From assembly GCA_963556195.1 (NCBI GenBank), contig OY744532.1:80697234-80761233 (forward strand): a stretch of DNA of 64,000 bases. The letters are read 5' to 3'. The DNA comes from Sepiola atlantica (lineage: Eukaryota > Mollusca > Cephalopoda > Sepiida > Sepiolidae). The position numbers and the translations under genes are program-made. Positions 37,138-47,689 of this stretch are shown here, in pieces (position 1 is the stretch's first letter; every line of letters begins with the position of its first letter). Below the pieces are notes generated by a model that made no database searches, was not told the DNA's origin, and saw nothing but the letters and a program-made list of their open reading frames with translations.

Positions 37138-37193
<56 letters not shown>
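37116..37193. repeat. (CA)n/(TA)n microsatellite
   Basis: Short CA run, then TA repeats. Confidence 0.95.
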
Positions 37194-37196
<3 letters not shown>

Positions 37197-37240
37197 TGGG
37201 TGCAATAAGTATCCGATACAAAGCAAAAAGTTGATTATTT
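37192..37240 (+). mobile_element. Solo Tc1/mariner-like terminal repeat
   Basis: A TA dinucleotide is followed by CAGTGGGTGCAATAAGTATC, the form of many Tc1-like terminal repeats, which insert at TA. I find no matching inverted end nearby and no transposase, so this would be a truncated remnant. Confidence 0.4.
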
Positions 37241-37299
37241 AAACCGATTTAATGTAAAGATATCTCAATAAACGATTAAGATCACGTAGAATGTGAAAA

Positions 37300-38040
37300 A
37301 CTCAATTATAGCGATAACTTCGATTCTATTAAACGTCGGTATCACCTACTTTTCTCATAGTGTAGTGCATGTACTAGCGAGTCGTATCGAACATTGATCT
37401 TGTAATTTTTACATGTCTCTTAGAAGTTATGTCATTGTTAAACTTTTTTACTGAATTTCCATCTTTTCCATCTTTTAAAATTCGATATATAGATATAATT
37501 CTCTTTAATTACAAATTTAGGCCGGATCAAATACATTGTGTTTTAGTTATAAAAGTTTAGATTGCATATCTTCGAAAACACTTAATAAAATATGGAGAAA
37601 GAAGGTCTAGATAAGATGTTTGCCTAGCCTTGCATTAACAGTACTAGGTATTACACTTTACAACTGCCTTATGCTCTAGATTCTGTATATGTATCGAACC
37701 GAATTTATGATTTCATTGTGATATTACGAATTTCCGTTTTCGCTATTTTAAAAATAATTTCATGTTCCTCAATATTCATTAGAGGATAAATGATTAGATG
37801 GTTTATGATCAGTTTATCAGGATTTATAATTTTACAAATGCCCAACTCGAAAAATAACTTTATAAATGTTTATACATTAAATTATTAAACGAAATAGTAT
37901 AATGAACATACAATAGCATAATAGGATAATCTAGTAATAACATTTGGTAACAAAAACAAAGTATATAACAGTTAAATGATCAGTTATGAAAAGTAATAGA
38001 GCAATAAAATCGATGATTCAACATAATATACAGAACTGGT
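37300..38040. other. Anonymous AT-rich DNA
   Basis: No open frame or repeat of note; possibly the eroded interior of the Tc1-like element. Confidence 0.3.
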
Positions 38041-38049
38041 GAGATTCTA

Positions 38050-38440
38050 TGGAAAAGTCAATTAAATGCCTTAGGCAACATAAAATGGAATGCGTATATA
38101 GAAGATTGTGCCAAGGCTACTGATAAGAATGTAGGGTCTTTCTAGCAGGCTCGAAACCTTCTAACATATAGTCGTATCTTACATATTTACAAAGCAAGGG
38201 GCAATGTTGCCACATCTGTACTAGTGCAGGAATCATAACTCCCTCCATCTTGGAAATGTGAGCAAAATAATTTCAAACAGTACGAGTCCTGTTTTATTTG
38301 CCAAGCTCATACCGCTGTCGCATCGCAGTCAAGTTTTATGTTCGTGCTTGTTTAAGAATTACTTGCATGTAATGTCTTCTGCTGAACTTACAACATTTAT
38401 CCTTGCAAAATGAAAATACCCGGACCCACTCTACTAGCTG
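38050..38440 (+). pseudogene. Older LINE ORF2 fragment
   Basis: Frameshifted pieces read LGNIKWNAYIEDCAKATDKN, QARNLLTYSRILHIYKARGN, NVATSVLVQES, then HRCRIAVKFYVRACLRITCM. They line up with LGLTF-WN-YIEDIAKAA-KN, LYIYKA, CHIWA and HRR-VASLCLFY of Jockey/CR1-type ORF2. More diverged than the copies at 33.8 and 53.2 kb and possibly a different subfamily. Confidence 0.65.
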
Positions 38441-38449
38441 CTTAATCCC

Positions 38450-38740
38450 ATTACATCACTGTAGATATTCCTAGCTGATTATGTATTATCTCTACTGATA
38501 GCATTTTTCTCCGACGTCTCACTCTAAAATCCTCCACTGTCATTGTTTTCAGAATCCGATTCATATTCAAATATGTGCATGTTAAAATTAGACTGTAAAT
38601 AAACTTACAAAATCCGAAAATGTCAGTCGAACCCTCTCGATTAGTTTTACGCCTACTACCCGCTTTTATGCACATATTTAATATTGATTTCAAAATATCA
38701 CGTGACGCTATCGGGTTACATGAAGATAGGTCGACTGCTT
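38450..38740. other. Anonymous AT-rich DNA
   Basis: A minus-strand frame at 38,451-38,693 has no recognised motif. Confidence 0.3.
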
Positions 38741-38744
38741 GCAG

Positions 38745-38850
38745 ATTCTAGGCTGACTCTGTGAACTGGGTTCGCGCCGTCCGACTGTCTGAATTTGTTC
38801 CTTTCCTAGACTGATGAAAGTAATAAACTTGACACGCTAGCGTGTGTAGC
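38745..38850 (+). mobile_element. tRNA-like SINE with degenerate hammerhead-like core
   Basis: Box B-like GGTTCGCGCC begins at 38,769. Exactly 42 nt on, at 38,811, is CTGATGA, followed by a perfect 4-bp stem II (AAGT 38,818-38,821 with ACTT 38,827-38,830) and GACA where a hammerhead needs GAAA. ACACGC-TA-GCGTGT then forms a hairpin. Same spacing as the copies at 57,019 and 57,356. The ribozyme would be inactive here. Confidence 0.5.
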
Positions 38851-38881
38851 TTATAAATAACTTAATAATTGTGTATAAATA

Positions 38882-38883
<2 letters not shown>

Positions 38884-38948
<65 letters not shown>
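38884..38948. repeat. (TA)n microsatellite
   Basis: Uninterrupted TA dinucleotides. Confidence 0.97.
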
Positions 38949-38949
<1 letters not shown>

Positions 38950-38951
<2 letters not shown>

Positions 38952-40380
38952 CCCACTGGTAAGCGAAATTTTCCGTTAACATCAGACAAAATGCAAATCT
39001 CTTCGAACAAAGGTAATGGAACACTATTCAATCCGTGATATTATTTATATAAAGATAAAGATTTCACTTTCTCATGGATTGTGATGATGGCATAGCGGTT
39101 AAGATCGCTGACAATCGACAATACGTACGAGTTTCTATGGCGGTATGAAAACCTTTCTGACTTGCTGCACACAAGAGCTGAGATGTAATTAAACAGTCCA
39201 TGTGTGAATGACTGTAAATATATACACATACAGTAATAAAGTAAATAAATACGTCACCATTAACTTTATACATGTTTAAAGTGTTAGCTTCTATTACTGG
39301 CGGCCAGAACTCGGAGCCATAAAAAAGGCGGTAACAGATAGAATGAGCGATAGTTTACACATATTGTGAATTTTCCCATATCAATCTAGGTATCATATAT
39401 CTACGTTAAACTATAGTTAAGTCCAGACACGTCTTATAATTATTATCATTTCAGATGAGCAATATTATGAGTTAATCTGCAACTCGATTTAATCAAACTC
39501 AAACAGCCGCAAACGTCGGTATTCCAGTTTTACTGTAAGGCGAGCGATTGTCTATTTGCTCAGAGAGGGAAAAGTATAATATCGCCTAGGTCTATCTATA
39601 CCCTTTGAATTCAGCCTTAAGAGCGTCTATTTTCGTTTGTATGTATGTGTAAATTTCACATGATATATTTCATAAAAATATGGTAAAACGAACTGAATAT
39701 TTAATTTGATTAGGAGAAATTTAATAATGTGTTTCTTCATCTAAACAATAAAAACGGTAGTCAATTAAGACACACTAATACGTCATGAATTGCTTCAATC
39801 GTGTACACAATGGCTTGTTATCAGAGATCAACCAACACTTCTGGATACATTCTCGAAAAAGCAATCCTTTGAATTATTCGTTTCAATTTGTATTTCGTAC
39901 CATATTCCATTCAATTCAAAATATCTGTTTCTATATTTTCCTGTCAATAATCGCTATGCTGGCGTGTGTTTCTTGCTGCCTCAAATTACTGTTTACACAT
40001 TGTATTAGTTTATACTTAATCGTGAAGTTCTTTCATTATCAATGTCAACGTAGCTACACACATGAATTCGACACATTGAACATCATGACTAGCTAAAGAA
40101 GCTTATTCGTCTATATAAATACCTGAACATGGCATGAGGTCATGCTTAAACAAATAGTATTGCATATTACTCAAATTGAGCATGAACCTAATAACTTAAC
40201 ATAGATTTGCCTGTCTTTGAGTCTTGTCTTATTTTTAATCAATTCTAAAATAATAGTTTTTCTTTTGTCAACAATGTCTACGTTGATATCTTTTTTCAAA
40301 GAATCAGGAAAAACCTCTATGTAGCGCGTACAATCTTATGACTATTTACATACTGATGCGATTGTAAGTTCCGATATGAC
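38950..40380. other. AT-rich DNA with one dispersed repeat copy
   Basis: The part 39,508-39,610 is related to 42,415-42,520: GCCGCAAAC, then TTTACT, GCGAGCGATTGTC/GCGAGTTATTGTCC, CTCAGAGAGGGAAAA/CTCAGAGATGGAAAA and CTAGGTCTATC/CTAGGTTTATC. The rest is anonymous. A 103-codon plus-strand frame at 39,785-40,096 has a hydrophobic stretch but no supporting evidence. Confidence 0.5.
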
Positions 40381-40382
40381 TT

Positions 40383-40384
<2 letters not shown>

Positions 40385-40423
<39 letters not shown>
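40385..40423. repeat. (TA)n microsatellite
   Basis: Uninterrupted TA dinucleotides. Confidence 0.95.
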
Positions 40424-40426
<3 letters not shown>

Positions 40427-40921
40427 TGTCACGCTAAAACCTATCGATAACTAATTAAGACGGTTGGCCTATATATAATACAATGAAATGTCTGCCAGTA
40501 TATTCGATCATAGAATGGAATAAAATCAATCTCAACAGAAATGAGCATGCAAGCATGCAATGCTACATTGGATATCATAAGATATAAAAATTGCCACAGG
40601 TCTCCGTAATTATTGCACTTGTTCTTTCAATCTCGTGTCAGATTTCAGTATATTCAAAGAATTACTACGTTCTCTTTTTTTACAATATTGTCTATCTTTA
40701 GGTCGACGTATTTTAAGATTATCTACATATTTGTTTACATCACTAGTTTGAATATAGTATTAGTGTAATTGCCGATATCGCTATTTAAAGGCATTATTTA
40801 CGCTGAAAATTATACTTAATTAATGAAGATGCTTTCAATACAATAAATAAAATAACATGTTTGCTTTACATTATTTTATTTGTAGCTACAATAAGTAATG
40901 TTAACTAACAAGCAAACTTAA

Positions 40922-40958
40922 AGAGTATATATACTCTGAGCCATGATGTTTCTCAGAG

Positions 40959-40970
<12 letters not shown>
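40922..40970. repeat. Perfect short inverted repeat
   Basis: TATATATACTCTGAG and its exact complement flank an 11-nt spacer; the left arm also contains the 16-bp palindrome AGAGTATATATACTCT. It leads into a TA tract. Confidence 0.85.

Positions 40971-41037
<67 letters not shown>
40957..41037. repeat. (TA)n microsatellite
   Basis: TA dinucleotides with one TATG interruption. Confidence 0.96.
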
Positions 41038-41039
<2 letters not shown>

Positions 41040-41247
41040 TAATATTAAATAAAGTGTTACAATAACTTTTTTTATGATTAGTACCCTTAGGACTTCATAT
41101 ATTTATAAATGGTGTGACTACAATTTATTTAATTATAAGTTTTATTTTTAATGACTTATTATTTAATATATTTAGTAATATATTATTACATTAGCATATT
41201 ATTTTAATATAATTTCTAACTTAATATAAATTTATTTTTATTTTTAA

Positions 41248-41520
41248 CGTTATCTCCATTTACTTTCGATAACATATATAGCGTCTCTATTAGTTAAATT
41301 TGAATACTTTCTATAACGGGCTACGTAATTCCACGCAGGTGACAGTTTAAACCTGCTAGTTTCCCATCTGTCCAACTGTTAACGTTATTCCCATTTAATT
41401 TCTTGCTTTTTCGATATACAGCGTCGCTGTTGTTTTGATCTGAAAACTTTCCATAACTGACTACGTATATTCCACGCACGTGACAATTTTAAATCTGAAA
41501 GTGTTCCATCTTTCCAACGG
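41248..41520. repeat. 136-143-bp tandem pair beside a hammerhead
   Basis: Units 41,248-41,383 and 41,384-41,520 share AACGTTAT-CCATTT, GATAyA-AGCGTC, CTTTC-ATAAC, CTACGTA, TTCCACGCAxGTGACA and CCATCTxTCCAAC. The ribozyme at 41,564 immediately follows. Tandem units with hammerheads are the layout of Penelope pseudo-LTRs and of metazoan retrozymes, but only one ribozyme copy remains here. Confidence 0.75.
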
Positions 41521-41563
41521 ACAATATTTTGAAATTCCTGGCGTTTGTTCTCACTCATTAAGC

Positions 41564-41629
41564 TATACAACTCCGCTGATGAAGGTCCGATTTTCTCGGA
41601 TCTGAAACCTTGGTCCGGATGTTGTTGTA
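41564..41629 (+). ncRNA. Hammerhead ribozyme, type I
   Basis: Core CTGATGA is 41,576-41,582. Stem II AGGTCCGA (41,583-41,590) pairs with TCGGATCT (41,596-41,603), 8 bp with one G-U, around a TTTTC loop. GAAA is 41,604-41,607. Stem III is CC/GG (41,608-09/41,612-13) with a TT loop, and T41,614-C41,615 is the cleavage site. Stem I pairs CCG (41,573-41,575) with CGG (41,616-41,618) and, past an asymmetric internal loop, TACAAC (41,566-41,571) with GTTGTA (41,624-41,629). The very short stem III is typical of Penelope/retrozyme hammerheads. Confidence 0.88.
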
Positions 41630-41749
41630 ACACTTTATTTAATGTTAATAAATATCATGCTCTTATAAGTTATCTAGTTATTTTTACTTTTGCATTAATA
41701 ATTGAGCACTTGAGCACTCTGCTGGGAAACTCTCCCAATTAAGAAATAC

Positions 41750-41751
<2 letters not shown>

Positions 41752-41831
<80 letters not shown>

Positions 41832-41835
41832 TATA
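41752..41835. repeat. (TA)n microsatellite
   Basis: TA dinucleotides. Confidence 0.97.
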
Positions 41836-41914
41836 CTTACTCTTTCTTTTTCGCAATCCCCGAAAGAGACACTGGTTTTACATGAAGAACACTTCGCAGT
41901 AAATTAATAAAACA

Positions 41915-41915
<1 letters not shown>

Positions 41916-41995
<80 letters not shown>
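41916..41995. repeat. (TA)n microsatellite
   Basis: TA dinucleotides with one TATG interruption. Confidence 0.96.
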
Positions 41996-41999
<4 letters not shown>

Positions 42000-42814
42000 G
42001 GTAATTAAAGTTGGAAACATCGACATTTTTTTTTACTAACTGACATTTATTGTATTTTAGATAAAAACATTAAAAGTCCGAATGCAAAACGCAAACAAAC
42101 CAATTAGCTTAACTTGCGACCGTAAACCATCAAATTTCGAATATATTACATTCAGACTTTTACTATAAACTTATTTTGACTGTAAGCAAAAAGAAATGAT
42201 GCATATACTATATTTTATAAAATATAACTTTGGAGCGTGGTCGAGTCTTGAAACGCAACACTTTCTGTTGTGATTGTTTTGTGATTTTAAGAATGGCGTT
42301 TATCGCGTTTTGCAGTCGAACTTTTCATATCTAACATATATCAACATTTAATTATGACGCTAGCGAATAAAGCATTAGTTTTCGACGATTAATATGGATG
42401 TGAATTTACCTATGGCCGCAAACCCAGGGAGTCCACTTTACTTTGTTAAGCGAGTTATTGTCCACTTCCTCAGAGATGGAAAATAATAAATATCTATTCT
42501 AGGTTTATCATGACATTCTGACACCAGTTTCTATTATAAATATAATACTGGTGTCTATATACATCTTTACTATTAATGTGTATTTATAAAACGTTCAAAT
42601 GCCTATTAATATCTTTTGTTTGCTGATATGTAAAATATATTTCCATTTTAGTATGCGAAATAAATCTGAGTATACATGAGTGCAATTAAATTAATATTAT
42701 TTTATGCGGGGACTTCGTTTAAAAATAGATTCAAAACTAACAAAAATTATTTTCATCAGAGGCCAGGTACGTATAACATGCCTCATTTTCTAACACAATA
42801 AGGATGACATATTT

Positions 42815-42815
<1 letters not shown>
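42000..42815. other. AT-rich DNA with second dispersed repeat copy
   Basis: 42,415-42,520 is the partner of 39,508-39,610. Nothing else is recognised in the interval. Confidence 0.5.

Positions 42816-42819
<4 letters not shown>

Positions 42820-42881
<62 letters not shown>
42820..42881. repeat. (TA)n microsatellite
   Basis: Uninterrupted TA dinucleotides. Confidence 0.97.
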
Positions 42882-42882
<1 letters not shown>

Positions 42883-42899
42883 CTGTATACACCTTTATT

Positions 42900-43926
42900 G
42901 GTATTACTCCAGGATTTACGCCTAATTTTCGTGACTGCTCGGCAGCAGCGACTCGATAGCTTGCGGAAGCGTCCGAGATCTGCCTAGGCGAAAACGAGGC
43001 TGTAAACAAAACTGCGGAAAAAACTGACCAATCAGGATGCTGCAAACCAGTTTATATCAAGAAGCCGATTAAAATTGGAAGGTGACGCTAACACTAACTG
43101 AAAAAAAAGAGAATTTCGAGCAATTGTGTCGAAGCGTAGAATCTCCGGAGGAGGTAATGAATTTCTTCCAGCAGAAAGCTCTACTGCCCACCAGAATGCG
43201 GTGTACGCGATGCGGCCGACTTTGCCGGTTGACGGCAAGACGAACAATATCTGACAGATATGTCTGGAGATGCCCCACCCAGGAATGCCGGGCATGGATT
43301 TCTTTGCGATCGGGGACATTTTTTTCGCGATCAAAGTTGGAGATAGCTACCATCCTAAAGATGATCTACCTGTGGTCCCTATGATATGGCGACAGGGAAA
43401 AATCTACAAAAAGAATGCGGCGTACTGTCTCCAACCACACAAGTGGATTGGAAAAATTTTCAGATCCCACATTCCCCCCATCCCCCCCATGAAAAAATCT
43501 TTTTAAAAAAATGTCTAATTACAAAACAAAGTAAAAAAAAAACGGTTAAAAAATAACCAAAATAACAGTTAATTTATTTCAGCTATGGGTTTGTTCATTT
43601 CTCAAAAAAGTAAAAAAATGGGTAAAAAATTTAAAAAAATTAAAAAAAGTTTATTTATTTCAGCTATGGGTTTGGTCATTTTTTTCATTTTTTTTAATAA
43701 AAATGTATGCATTTCTTTTTCTTTCCGTATATTCATAGTCTTATATTGTTGTCGTCTGCCAACCTTCCATTTTTTTTTCACGATTTTTTTGGTTTTGTTT
43801 ATACAGCCTCGCTTTCGTCTCGACAGCCTCGTTTTCGACTCGGCAGGTCTCGGATGCTTCCGCGAGCTGCCGGCGAGCTGCTGCGAAGCAGTAACGGAAA
43901 TTAGGCGTAACTCTTGGAGTAGTACC
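42900..43926 (+). mobile_element. Merlin-superfamily DNA transposon, internally deleted
   Basis: Long terminal inverted repeats. The left end starts GGTATTACTCCAGGATTTACG (42,900) and the right end read inward starts GGTACTACTCCAAGAGTTACG (43,926); both continue with CCTAATTT, GCAGCAGC, GCGGAAGC, TCCGAGA, CTGCC and AAAACGAGGCTGT for over 100 bp. Flanks CCTTTATT (42,892-42,899) and CTTTTATT (43,927-43,934) look like an 8-bp target duplication with one change. Merlin elements are known to make 8-9-bp duplications. The interior encodes only the N-terminal part of a transposase, so it is non-autonomous. The TIR is GC-richer than the surroundings. Confidence 0.85.
43070..43480 (+). pseudogene. Merlin/ISXO2-like transposase N-terminal fragment
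   Basis: The frame at 43,082-43,384 has a zinc ribbon of the IS1016/IS1595-Merlin type: RCTRCGR, then WRCPTQECRAWISLRSGTFF, then SKLEIATILKMIYLW. After a frameshift near 43,380 the homologous reading continues as MATGKNLQKECGVLSPTTQV and DWKNF, matching the helix that precedes the catalytic domain. The DDE catalytic domain is missing; an A/T-rich filler with a ~76-bp duplication (TTTCAGCTATGGGTTTG at about 43,577 and 43,655) takes its place. Function would be DNA cut-and-paste; this copy cannot do it. Confidence 0.85.
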
Positions 43927-43939
43927 CTTTTATTTACCG

Positions 43940-44740
43940 ATGAATTTAAATTAAAATTGTGAGTTACTTTAACTCGTCATTTTAGTATTATGAATGAATA
44001 AATATTTTATTGCTGAAAATATTTTACGTTATTTTCCTTCAATTACATTCTTATCAATGAATATGTTACATACACATGCTTCATTAACATATACACTACA
44101 CATACACTCATTCATTCTGGCTTTGCATAATATCTATTATAGAAACATCATTACACACAGTCATTGGCATGCGAATTACATAAGTTTTTTTATTAAAAAA
44201 AAGTCTAAAGTATATAGCCGCTTTAATATGTAAAAATATATAGGTTTTGTATTTTACTGAAATTGCATATGAATTGAATGAAGATCTTTTTTAAGAAGAA
44301 TATTTCAGATACGTTCATGAACTTCTCTTGGGGTAGATCTGATGAGTGTGTGCATGGATGTTTGCAGTGAAGTCTTCGTCCAGCCAATTTCAGATAATCA
44401 AGGTAAACGCATAAAATTACCCTCCTTTTTTTTGTCTTCCGTTTCACTCTTCTGTAATTTAGTTCTATATTTCTTACCCCATGTCACCTTGAATATTTGT
44501 AAATCACACGAAACCCAATTTGGCTTCATTCATCCCACCTCTGTATTCTATCATCCCTGTTCCACTGTTTTCTTATCTCCTTCATCTCTAATGTATATTT
44601 GATTCTCAGAAAACTATTTCATTCATCATATTTGCTAATTTCATAATTAAAAAGAAAAACTCAAAGTCCTACCAAATTTAGTTGAAGTTTTCTATCCATC
44701 TGCTTTCCCAGTCATTTCTATATTTTTCTGCTTTTTAAAC
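43940..44740. other. Anonymous AT-rich DNA
   Basis: No recognised gene. An 86-codon frame at 44,342-44,602 has no supporting motif. Confidence 0.35.
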
Positions 44741-44744
44741 AAAA

Positions 44745-44855
44745 TTCCTTGCGCCCCGTTTAATGAGTCGAACATGATTTTCGCATCGAAGTTCGAACTG
44801 TGTGACCGGCAAGGATTATTTCCTCTCATGATGGCGATTGAAAGTTTGACATGAA
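44745..44855 (+). mobile_element. Degenerate tRNA-like SINE
   Basis: GAGTCGAACATGATTTTCGC, AGTTCGAACTGTGTGACCGG and TTTCCTCTCATGATGGCGAT align with the copies at 45,083 and 57,300. Box B is one base off consensus, and the CTGATGA-like motif is damaged. Confidence 0.5.
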
Positions 44856-45082
44856 ACATGTGTATATGCGTTTCGTTACAAAATAATATTTATTTATTAA
44901 TAACAATTCAAAGCTTTGAGCAAGATAGAGTACTTTAGGTTAAGTTGATATAAAAGCCGTAATTCTGCGTAAAGCATAAATCTGGGCCCTACCTATTGAG
45001 TTCTATCTGGACTGCGTGTTAGATAGATGATGTGTCTGCTATTTAGGTTTTAATTTACTTCTCCTTTCTAGACAATGCGTGT

Positions 45083-45195
45083 TGGAGCCATGGTACGTGG
45101 CTCGTCTACTGAATCAGACATGACTTCCGTATCAGGGTTCGAACCGTATGACCGATAGGGGTTGTCGTAACCCATACTGACGATTGCAGGTTAGG
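45083..45195 (+). mobile_element. tRNA-derived SINE
   Basis: A tRNA-like head: box A-like GTGGCTCGTCTA near 45,098, then perfect box B GGTTCGAACC at 45,136, followed by GTATGACCG, also found in the copies at 57,366 and 44,800. CTGACGA lies 41 nt past the start of box B, but no GAAA partner follows. Confidence 0.65.
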
Positions 45196-45221
45196 CATCA
45201 ACACATAGTATATGAGTGTAT

Positions 45222-45229
<8 letters not shown>

Positions 45230-45260
<31 letters not shown>
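45230..45260. repeat. (TA)n microsatellite
   Basis: Short TA run after the SINE. Confidence 0.95.
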
Positions 45261-45264
<4 letters not shown>

Positions 45265-45265
<1 letters not shown>

Positions 45266-45811
45266 ATTTTTTTCGCTCTGCTGGAAAGATGCGACGGGGA
45301 TTCAGTCTTATTTTGCTCAATTCGGATTTAACGGGTTTTCTAATTAAACAACGAACTTTGATTTGACTTGGGTTGCACGTGTCGGGATTTTGGAACTTTG
45401 ATTGGACTTTTTGTATTATTTGATTTATTTATCATTAACATTTAATATGGACACATTTCGCGACTGGATAACTTTGCCAGCCCCTTCAATTTCACGTATA
45501 TGGACTGCTGTTTGTAACTTGGAGTAATGGCTTTCCTAATTATGCTTCTCAATTTGTATGACCTGGATGGACTGTATGGATTAAACAAAAAGTATGTTTT
45601 TGGGTTGATATGTTTGATGTTATGTATTTTTATGTATTTGTGTATATAATCTTATATATTTTCATTGCGTAATTTTATTACCTGTAGTAGTATCACTGCG
45701 GTAATGGTCCTCTGAAGAGAAGAATTATCTTTGAAAACTTAAGGATACTTTGCTTGAACTCTGAATTCTAATAAAATTTGATTGACACCTTATTTTATTA
45801 CTTCATTTTAT

Positions 45812-45815
<4 letters not shown>
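45265..45815 (+). other. Unclassified element-like 3' region
   Basis: GC-poor sequence ending CTGAAGA, AAGAATTATCTT, GAAA and then AATAAAATTTGATTGACACC before a TA tract. CTGAAGA plus a small stem plus GAAA recalls a hammerhead core, and GTCCT before it can pair with AGGAT after it, but stem III is absent. Probably the 3' end of a retroelement. Confidence 0.3.

Positions 45816-45817
<2 letters not shown>

Positions 45818-45877
<60 letters not shown>
45818..45877. repeat. (TA)n microsatellite
   Basis: Uninterrupted TA dinucleotides. Confidence 0.97.
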
Positions 45878-45879
<2 letters not shown>

Positions 45880-46052
45880 TTATATTTATACGTAAGTATA
45901 CATATTGTATATATCTTTATAATGATCTAAAGTTAAGTACGGATTATAACTTTGCCTTATGAGATCTCAGTTTATAATATATGTTGATCGTTAACATCGA
46001 CATGCCACTGTTGCCTATTTTGTACATGTCTGTGGAAATAAAAATGAAAATA

Positions 46053-46055
<3 letters not shown>

Positions 46056-46088
<33 letters not shown>
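46056..46088. repeat. (TA)n microsatellite
   Basis: Uninterrupted TA dinucleotides. Confidence 0.96.
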
Positions 46089-46089
<1 letters not shown>

Positions 46090-46091
<2 letters not shown>

Positions 46092-47685
46092 ATATTCTTA
46101 TATTTACAAATATATGCATTTGTGTGTACAAGTGTATGCACAGGTCATATGGAAGGTTTGCAAATAAACTTATATCGAAGATTTTTGGAATTTCGACTAA
46201 GCGCTTCAACATATACACACGTTTTATGAAAATAAATTATATTCTTGTTTTCTCATTTTGTTTGTTCGGCCAAATGAATATTTATGTGAGATCGGTGTAA
46301 AAACTATGCAGTTTTATGGTAATTCTCAAAACCACATGTGCGTGTTTGTTTAAAAAGAACGACAAAAGAAGAAGTCACTGGCAAAATGTAAGCAAAACAA
46401 ATAACAATAAAAGATGATCTTTATATTTCCCTATCTAATCGGATGCTTCTAACATGAGATGCGTCTATTCTGTTTGCGAATTTAGCGACGGAAATTCTAT
46501 TATTAAATTTAGTGTGGCACGGACACCAACATTATTTATTGTACTGGTACAGCTTTTGAACCAGGCATATTCCGGTTGTCTATGTAAACAGCCAGAAGAT
46601 TACCACACAGAGAAGAAGGGTGTTCTGGTGAGAGTAGCCTACATGTACGTTGAAACTATCCTTCCCATATCTGCGATACCTTCAAAAGCAAATCTGAAAA
46701 TTTTCTGAAAATGAATACAATTAAACCATCGAAAAAATATCTGACAGCTTTTCGAGTTGAACTATTTTAAACTTTAAGTTAACTCACAACTAAACCTTAC
46801 CTAACCTGGCTCTAGCTGGTATTGTTCTTGTTAAAAAAATTAAAACGATACAAAAACGAAAACAAATCTCTTAAAATCGTTGATTCATTGATTATGATGG
46901 TTTACAGTTTTAGTTAATTCACGAGAATAAAACACAATTCATCGAACAAAAATAAAAAATAAAATTACTTTCACGCGAAAATATATTGTATTGAATTTCT
47001 TCGTGAAAAAATAAATAATCATAAACGTAAATATCCGATGAGTGTTTTTCTTTCATTATTTTTGTTCTGTTGAAATCCGCCTTGTTTTCATTTTAACGCC
47101 GATTCGTTTTGATTCGGCGTTTTCCGGGCCGTTTATGCAATTCTACGTCGGCAAAAGTTGGTCGGTCTTGTTAAAAAGTTTCACCGGTACCTTACTTATT
47201 TACTGTTTAGGTCACGAAAACCAAGTATCACTCGGGGATAAATGTAAATGCGATGGGAATGATTGTGTGCGGAAAAAAAAACATTTAACATTATGGGAGT
47301 ACAAATATTGATAAATAATATAAAAGGCGTTTGCTTGATTATAAAACGGAATATTAAAAGTATTTGTTACATTTACGTTGACCACAACCAATTTGTAATC
47401 ACTATGGAAGCAATCCCGTAACATTCTGTTCTACGGGTGAGAAGCCCTCGCTAACAAGACCTATCCATCATAAAAAATTGTCATTTTTTTGTAGAAAATG
47501 AAGTGTTGCTGTGAACGTGTCTTCGTCAAGAAGTTTGCATATAAAAACGACAGAAGGGAGAGAGATTAGCAATTCATTTTCTGTCAGAAGGGGTTTTAGA
47601 GAAAATAAAAATATCTTCCGAACAAGATTCGAAGTAAAATACTAAATAGTGACTAACGAACCCCCTTCATATTTAAAAGCTAACT
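46090..47685. other. Anonymous region
   Basis: Frames at 46,454-46,708 (84 codons) and 47,042-47,311 (89 codons) begin with Met and have mixed composition, but no motif, splice context or homology that I recognise. Nothing else seen. Confidence 0.3.
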
Positions 47686-47689
47686 ATGT

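Noticed and set aside
39785..40096. 103-codon plus-strand frame with a hydrophobic segment
   Set aside because: No homologue or domain I recognise, AT-rich chance composition, and no splice or promoter context.
41385..41633. 82-codon minus-strand frame
   Set aside because: It reads antisense through the 136-bp tandem unit and the ribozyme. A coding origin in an old element cannot be excluded but nothing supports expression.
45705..45745. Hammerhead ribozyme at CTGAAGA...GAAA
   Set aside because: Stem II and a possible stem I exist, but no base-paired stem III is available.
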